Below are positions 13,374-17,286 of a DNA stretch of 17,286 nucleotides, in pieces; position 1 is the stretch's first letter, and each line of letters begins with the position of its first letter. This stretch comes from Actinomycetota bacterium (GTDB lineage: Bacteria; Actinomycetota; Thermoleophilia; Gaiellales; Gaiellaceae): NCBI GenBank assembly GCA_005883245.1, contig VAXT01000051.1, positions 1 to 17,286 on the forward strand, in the 5' to 3' direction. The position numbers were made by a program, and so were the translations under genes. Under the pieces are notes generated by a model. The model was given only the letters and a program-made list of their open reading frames with translations, searched no databases and had not been told where the DNA came from.

Positions 13374-14621
13374 ATGACAGTTACGACTGCGGCCCCCGAG
13401 TTGTTGGCCAAGTGGTTCAGATCGCACGGATGGCTCGTGGCCCTGATCGGCCTCGTGCTCGCCGCCGCCGTCACGGTTCCATTTGCGCTGGTCGACGTGT
13501 CCGCGCCGGAGACGTCCGCCGCGCTGGCGCTGCTGATCGCGGCCGCGGTCGCGTTCGCCGCCGGGCCGCGCTGGGGCGCCCTGGTCGCCGCCGGAGGGTG
13601 GGCGCTCTTCTATGCCTTCGTCGTCGATCATGCAGCCCGAGCGTTCATCGCCCTGCCCGTGTGGCTCGCGGTCGCGATCCTGGCCGGGCTCGCGTCCGAC
13701 CACCTGCGTCGCACGGAACGGGAGCGTCGGCGCGACGCCAGTGAGCTCGACGCGGTCAAGGGAGATGCGACCCAGGCGATCGTCGGGCTCGACCTGGACG
13801 GAAAGATCCTGAGCTGGGACCGAGGGGCCGAGCGGATCTACGGTCACAGCCCCGAGGACGTCGCGGGCAGTGACGTCAAACTGCTCGGCTCGGAGGAGGA
13901 TGCGGCCCATGTGCTCGCCGGCCTCGAGCGCGTGGCGAAGGGCGAGCGCGTCGACCGGAGCCACCTGCGCCAGCGAGGGCGCAACGGGGAGGAGCTCGTC
14001 GTCTCGATGTCGCTCGCCCCGGTGCGCGATGACAGCGAGATCGTCGCCGCCTGCGCCCGGCGCCGAACGACCGGAGCTCGGTCTCGTACGCGAGCCCCCA
14101 GGTCGAACGGCTGCTCGGGTACTCCCCGGCCGAGTGGCAGGAGGACCCTCAGCTCTTCGCCAAGCTCCTGCACCCCGACGACAAGGACGACGTCCTCGCC
14201 GGCAGGAAGCGCAAGTCGAGCAGCGCCGCGCCCAGGAAGAGTGAATATCGGCTGCTCGCGCGCGGGGGCGGGGTCGTCTGGGTGCGCGAGGAGGTCGCGA
14301 CCGTTCGCGGGCCCGAGGGGAAGCCGCTCTACACGCAGACGCTGCTCATCGACATCGGCGAGCGCAAGCGGGCCGACGAGGAGCGCGAGCGGCTGCTGGC
14401 GGCCGAACGCGAGGCGACGGCCCGGACGGTGGAGCGCCAACGGCGCCTCGACTTCGTGCGCGAGGCGGGCCAGGTGCTCGGGTCGTCGACCGACTATCGA
14501 AGCGCTATCCAGAGGGTGGCCGAGCTCGCCGTTCGCGACTATTCCGATTGGTGCGTCGTCGACGTGGTCGAGGACGGAGGCCCGCTCGAGCGAGTCGCCG
14601 TCGCGCGGGCCGAGCTGCTGA
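13374..14621 (+). CDS. Sensor histidine kinase, N-terminal part (membrane and PAS domains); gene broken near 14050
   Basis: The 5' half of a disrupted kinase. Residues ~20-107 hold four hydrophobic segments (about 21-40, 49-63, 68-84, 91-107) resembling the DUF4118/KdpD-type membrane sensor. A basic/acidic linker follows, then a PAS domain (~131-225; IVGLDLDGKILSWDRGAERIYGHSPEDV...). Up to VRDDSEIVAA (codon ~226, base ~14050) the frame is clearly coding; from there to the stop at 14621 the translation is Arg/Ser/Pro-rich and out of frame. The true continuation is in the +2-offset frame from ~14057. The ATG at 13374 is preceded by TATAAC (13365-13370), which is too close for a normal -10, so the start or promoter is uncertain. 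Read with the next entry as one broken gene. Confidence 0.7.
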   Translation: MTVTTAAPELLAKWFRSHGWLVALIGLVLAAAVTVPFALVDVSAPETSAALALLIAAAVAFAAGPRWGALVAAGGWALFYAFVVDHAARAFIALPVWLAVAILAGLASDHLRRTERERRRDASELDAVKGDATQAIVGLDLDGKILSWDRGAERIYGHSPEDVAGSDVKLLGSEEDAAHVLAGLERVAKGERVDRSHLRQRGRNGEELVVSMSLAPVRDDSEIVAACARRRTTGARSRTRAPRSNGCSGTPRPSGRRTLSSSPSSCTPTTRTTSSPAGSASRAAPRPGRVNIGCSRAGAGSSGCARRSRPFAGPRGSRSTRRRCSSTSASASGPTRSASGCWRPNARRRPGRWSANGASTSCARRARCSGRRPTIEALSRGWPSSPFATIPIGASSTWSRTEARSSESPSRGPSC

Positions 14622-16045
14622 GCAGGAAAGCCGCCGTCGCGCCGGATCAGGCGCCCGAAGAAGCCGTGCGCGAGGTCGTCGAGACGGGCGGCCTCCAGAT
14701 CGTCCCCGCTCTGGGCGAGGCCTCGAACGGCAAGAAGCACAGCGCGATTCTCGGCGGGATCGACGCGCGCTCGTCGATCTGCGTCCCGCTCAAGGCGCAG
14801 AAGCGAACGCTGGGAGCGCTCACGCTCGCGCGCACGCAGTCCGGCGAGACGTACGGCTCGGACGACCTCGCGCTCGCCGAGGATCTCGCCGGCCGGATCG
14901 CGCTCGCGATCGATCGCGGGCGGCTCTACCGCGCGGTCGAGGAACGGGCGGACGCGGCGCGGGTCGTCGCCCACGTCGCCGACGGGGTCCTGCTCGTCGA
15001 CCGGCGCGGCATCGTGCGGCTCTGGAACCCGGCCGCTGAGGCGATCACGTCGCTGTCGTCGGCCGAGGTCCTCGGCAACTCTGCTCTCGATGCGATTCCG
15101 GGCTGGAGGGACGCGGTCGACACGATTCCGGTCTCGAGCTCGCCCGATCCCGGCCAGGCAGAGGTCGTGATCCCGTTCGAGGCCGACGGAAAGGAGCGCT
15201 GGATCTCGATCTCGGGCGTGAACTTCTACGGAGGAACCGTCTACGCGTTCCGCGACCTGACGGAGGTGCATCACCTCGAGGAGCTCAAGGCCGACTTCAT
15301 CGCCACGGCCTCCCACGAGCTGCGCACGCCGCTGGCCGCGGTGTACGGAGCCGCGCAGACGCTCCTGCGCCACGACTTCGCGCTCGACGAAGGCGGCCGG
15401 AACCGCTTCATCTCGCTGATCGCCGACGAGTCGGAGCGCCTCGGTCGGATCGTCAACGAGATCCTGCTCGCGAACCAGCTCGACGCGGGGCGGCTCGACC
15501 TCGGGCGCGAGCCCTTCGAGCCGGCCGAAGTGGTCGAGCGGGTCGTGGAGGCGACGCAGGTGCATGCTCCCGCCGAGGTCACGCTCAAGATCAGCGCCGA
15601 CGAGGAGCTTCCACTCGTCGCAGGCGACAAGGACAAGGTGCGGCAGGTTCTCGTCAACCTCGTCGAGAACGCGATCAAGTACTCGCCCGAAGGCGGGACG
15701 ATCGAGGTCGGTGTCGCGCCGCACGAGGATGACGTCCGCTTCTGGGTGCGCGACGAAGGCCTGGGCATCCCCGAAGGCGAGGAACAGAAGATCTTCGAGA
15801 AGTTCTACCGCCTCGACCCGCAGATGTCCCGTGGCGTGGGCGGGACGGGGCTCGGGCTCTATATCTGCGACGAGCTGGTGACGCGTATGGGCGGCCGGAT
15901 CTGGGTCGAGGCGAACGGGAAGAAGGGCTCGACGTTCCTCTTTGAGCTCCAGGCCGCGGAGTCGACGCCGGCGGTCGAGCCGCGGGCTGCGTCGGTCGAG
16001 CTGCACGGATTCGTCCCGCGCGCCAGGCGCGTGCCGCACAAGTGA
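14282..16045 (+). CDS. Sensor histidine kinase, C-terminal part (PAS-GAF-PAS-HisKA-HATPase); continuation of the broken gene
   Basis: The 3' half of the kinase. Homologous sequence begins upstream at ~14057 in this frame (SPQVERLLGYSPAEW, LLHPDD: a second PAS domain), but no start codon exists there; the GTG at 14282 lies inside that PAS. Counting from 14282: PAS/PAC end 1-30, coiled linker 30-55, GAF ~56-215, a further PAS ~222-330, and HisKA with phospho-acceptor H345 (ATASHELRTPLAAV). The HATPase follows with N-box N463 (NLVENAIKYSP), G1 DEGLGIP (491-497), F-box FEKFYRLD and G2 GGTGLGLY (520-527). The kinase core is intact. Expected linker sequence between the first and second PAS (usually RDITERKR plus ~40 residues) is missing, which points to an internal deletion with frameshift rather than a single-base error. 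No response regulator follows. Confidence 0.75.
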   Translation: MREEVATVRGPEGKPLYTQTLLIDIGERKRADEERERLLAAEREATARTVERQRRLDFVREAGQVLGSSTDYRSAIQRVAELAVRDYSDWCVVDVVEDGGPLERVAVARAELLSRKAAVAPDQAPEEAVREVVETGGLQIVPALGEASNGKKHSAILGGIDARSSICVPLKAQKRTLGALTLARTQSGETYGSDDLALAEDLAGRIALAIDRGRLYRAVEERADAARVVAHVADGVLLVDRRGIVRLWNPAAEAITSLSSAEVLGNSALDAIPGWRDAVDTIPVSSSPDPGQAEVVIPFEADGKERWISISGVNFYGGTVYAFRDLTEVHHLEELKADFIATASHELRTPLAAVYGAAQTLLRHDFALDEGGRNRFISLIADESERLGRIVNEILLANQLDAGRLDLGREPFEPAEVVERVVEATQVHAPAEVTLKISADEELPLVAGDKDKVRQVLVNLVENAIKYSPEGGTIEVGVAPHEDDVRFWVRDEGLGIPEGEEQKIFEKFYRLDPQMSRGVGGTGLGLYICDELVTRMGGRIWVEANGKKGSTFLFELQAAESTPAVEPRAASVELHGFVPRARRVPHK

Positions 16046-16070
16046 GCTCCGCGCACGAGCCTCCGTGATC

Positions 16071-16140
16071 GATCGGCCGCGAAGCGGCCTGTCCGCGCAG
16101 CGGACCAGTGGAGGGGGTTCGGGGGGAACCGGGAGGTTCC
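16071..16140. repeat. Hairpin-rich intergenic repeat, copy 1
   Basis: A ~70-bp unit that recurs at 16421-16489 with about four mismatches and one gap. It contains three successive inverted repeats: GGCCGC-GAA-GCGGCC, GTCCGC-GCA-GCGGAC and GGAACC-GGGA-GGTTCC. It starts 25 bases after the kinase stop and could act as its terminator. After it come AAATAAGAT and the truncated VOC sequence. Confidence 0.8.
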
Positions 16141-16168
16141 ACCGAGGGAAATAAGATCGGCGGCTCCG

Positions 16169-16432
16169 TGGGCGGACGACGAGCAGCGCGCCGCCGATTG
16201 GGGCGACCTCTCGATCTCGCAGGACGACAAGCCGCTGAGCGAGAACGTCCACATCGCGTTCGCGGCCCGGAACCGGGCCGAGGTCGAGGCGTTCCACCGA
16301 GTCGGGATCGCAGCCGGGTACCGCGACAACGGGCCTCCGGGCGAGCGGCGTTACCACAAGGGGTACTACGCAGCGTTCGTCCTCGATCCAGACGGCAACA
16401 ACGTCGAGGCGGTCTTTCACGATCGGCCGTGA
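16169..16432 (+). pseudogene. 5'-truncated VOC/glyoxalase-like gene remnant
   Basis: In this frame the translation reads WADDEQRAADWGDLSIS, then LSENVHIAFAARNRAEVEAF and YYAAFVLDPDGNNVEAVFH, and ends at TGA 16430-16432. It aligns with roughly residues 45-118 of the VOC protein at 12950; DNGPPG and VLDP-GNN-EAV are shared. The first beta-alpha-beta module with its metal histidine (MIDHVTL...) is absent, and there is no ATG, GTG or TTG in frame ahead of the homologous part. A GTG at 16168 is one base out of frame. It lies between two copies of a hairpin repeat, and its last two codons and stop (CGG CCG TGA) come from copy 2. Probably not functional. Confidence 0.75.
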
Positions 16433-16489
16433 AGCGGCCTGTCCGCGGAGCGGACCAGTGGAGGGGGCTTGGGGGAACCGGGAGGTTCC
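16421..16489. repeat. Hairpin-rich intergenic repeat, copy 2
   Basis: Second copy of the unit at 16071. The inverted repeats are kept: GGCCGT-GAA-GCGGCC, GTCCGC-GGA-GCGGAC, and an extended last stem GGGGGAACC-GGGA-GGTTCCCCC (perfect 9 bp). It overlaps the 3' end of the VOC remnant and ends just before the -10-like TAGAAT of the acyl-CoA dehydrogenase gene. Confidence 0.8.
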
Positions 16490-16500
16490 CCCAACGCAAA

Positions 16501-16506
16501 TAGAAT
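16501..16506 (+). promoter_or_regulatory. Possible leaderless -10 box of the acyl-CoA dehydrogenase gene
   Basis: TAGAAT ends seven bases before the GTG at 16514. The corresponding -35 position falls in the last hairpin of repeat copy 2 and has no good match. No Shine-Dalgarno sequence precedes the GTG. Confidence 0.4.
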
Positions 16507-16513
16507 CCTCTCT

Positions 16514-17286
16514 GTGGCCCACGACCCGCTGACCGACGAGCAGCGCGAGATCCGCGACCTCGTGCGCACGCTTGCGCGTGAGCGCGTCGCCCCACGCGCG
16601 GCCGAGATCGACAAGAAGGCCGAGTTCCCGTGGGACATGGTCGAGCTCTTCCGGGAGCACGACCTGCTCGGCCTGCCTTTCGAAAAGCAGTACGGCGGCA
16701 CGGGGACCGGCGCGCTGATGGTGCTCGTCGCGATCGAGGAGCTGTCCAAGGTCTGTGCGACGACCGGCCTGATCATGGCCGTCCAGGAGCTCGGCTCGCT
16801 CGGCATCAAGCTGGCCGGGACGGACGAGCAGAAGGAGCGGTTCCTGCCCAGGCTCGCGAGCGGCGAATGGCTCGCGGCCTACGCACTGACCGAGCCGGGC
16901 TCGGGCTCCGACTCGGCGGCGATGCGGACCGAGGCCCGGCTCGACGGAGACGCGTATGTCCTCAACGGCGGCAAGCGCTTCATCACGAACGCGGGCGTCG
17001 CGGGCCTCTACGTCGTGTTCGCGAAGACCGATCCCGAAGCGGGGCATTCGGGGATCTCCGCGTTCGTCGTCGAGGCGGACACTCCGGGGTTCGAGGTGGG
17101 GCGGATCGAGCCGAAGATGGGCATCAAGGGCTCGACGACCGGCGAGATCTTCTTCAACGACATGCGGGTGCCGGCGGAGAACCTGCTCGGCGAGGAGGGC
17201 GAGGGCTTCAAGATCGCGATGCGGATCCTCGACCGCTCGCGGCCCGGCATCGGAGCGCAGGGCCTCGGGCTGGCACAAGGAGCGAC
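16514..17286 (+). CDS. Acyl-CoA dehydrogenase, N-terminal part; 3' end outside window
   Basis: FAD-dependent acyl-CoA dehydrogenases introduce the alpha-beta double bond in acyl-CoA during beta-oxidation or branched-chain amino acid breakdown. 257 codons are visible to the window edge. The N-terminal helical domain begins MAHDPLTDEQREIRDLVRTL; the middle beta domain carries the family signature ALTEPGSGSD (124-133) and the flavin/substrate segment NGGKRFITNAG (151-161). The C-terminal helical domain starts with GFKIAMRILDRSRPGIGAQ and is cut off, so the catalytic glutamate cannot be checked. The sequence style fits short/branched-chain or butyryl-CoA dehydrogenases. Start is GTG at 16514, the position that gives the normal family N-terminus, seven bases after TAGAAT. 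Confidence 0.94.
   Translation, partial: MAHDPLTDEQREIRDLVRTLARERVAPRAAEIDKKAEFPWDMVELFREHDLLGLPFEKQYGGTGTGALMVLVAIEELSKVCATTGLIMAVQELGSLGIKLAGTDEQKERFLPRLASGEWLAAYALTEPGSGSDSAAMRTEARLDGDAYVLNGGKRFITNAGVAGLYVVFAKTDPEAGHSGISAFVVEADTPGFEVGRIEPKMGIKGSTTGEIFFNDMRVPAENLLGEEGEGFKIAMRILDRSRPGIGAQGLGLAQGA

Noticed and set aside
16071..16489. CRISPR array or transposon with terminal repeats
   Set aside because: There are only two repeat units, in direct orientation 350 bases apart, with a gene remnant between them; no transposase and no regular short spacers.
16108..16503. Plus-strand frame (131 codons) across the repeats and the VOC remnant
   Set aside because: It reads the VOC-homologous DNA in the wrong frame and translates hairpin repeats; the homology is in the adjacent frame.
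13844..17278. Minus-strand open frame of 1144 codons opposite the kinase and acyl-CoA dehydrogenase
   Set aside because: It lies antisense to genes with clear domains, crosses two repeats and the VOC remnant, and its translation is low-complexity (Arg/Asp/Leu/Val-rich) without any recognisable motif. High GC leaves antisense frames open.

Overview
The window looks like a chromosomal segment of a high-GC actinobacterium. The GC-rich codon usage, the long antisense open frames, the frequent GTG/TTG starts and the gene families together suggest a deep branch such as Thermoleophilia (Gaiellales/Solirubrobacterales). That placement is inference from gene content, not a search. There is no rRNA, tRNA, CRISPR array, transposase or phage gene, so this reads as mostly housekeeping DNA with a few locally disturbed spots.

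Left part (1-4442, all +): the 3' end of ribBA overlaps ribH (riboflavin synthesis). These are followed by rpmB (zinc-type L28), a FakA/YloV-like DAK2 kinase, a stand-alone receiver-domain response regulator and a DegV/FakB-like fatty-acid-binding protein. The last three look like a fatty acid kinase module with a response regulator between its two partners. A secreted cupredoxin (4532-4894, +) with its own promoter and strong ribosome binding site ends almost on top of a convergent minus-strand operon.

Middle (4900-7502, -): reading from 7502 downwards, a rhodanese-E1 (MoeB/ThiF-like) fusion, a JAMM/M67 peptidase and an MSOX-type FAD amine oxidase, all with overlapping ends. A 249-base divergent spacer (7503-7751) is packed with hairpins and precedes a membrane-anchored TPR-like protein (+). 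It is followed by an RpoD-like sigma factor (TTG start) and an M20 dipeptidase. The dipeptidase converges on a YtcJ-like amidohydrolase across a 52-base spacer holding two copies of a GGGTCTGACCC palindrome.

Right part (12950-17286, +): a VOC/glyoxalase-like protein whose start codon overlaps the divergent amidohydrolase start. Next come a large membrane PAS-GAF-histidine kinase broken by a frameshift/deletion near 14050, a 5'-truncated second VOC gene lying between two copies of a hairpin-rich repeat of about 70 bp, and the 5' part of an acyl-CoA dehydrogenase running off the end.

Across the window, several genes have a TANNNT-type -10 box 6-8 bases before the start codon and no Shine-Dalgarno sequence, which suggests leaderless transcription is common here. 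I did not find a clearly novel multi-gene system. The best leads are the FakA-regulator-FakB cluster, the E1/JAMM/FAD-oxidase operon, the structured spacer at 7503-7751, and the repeat-flanked VOC remnant.
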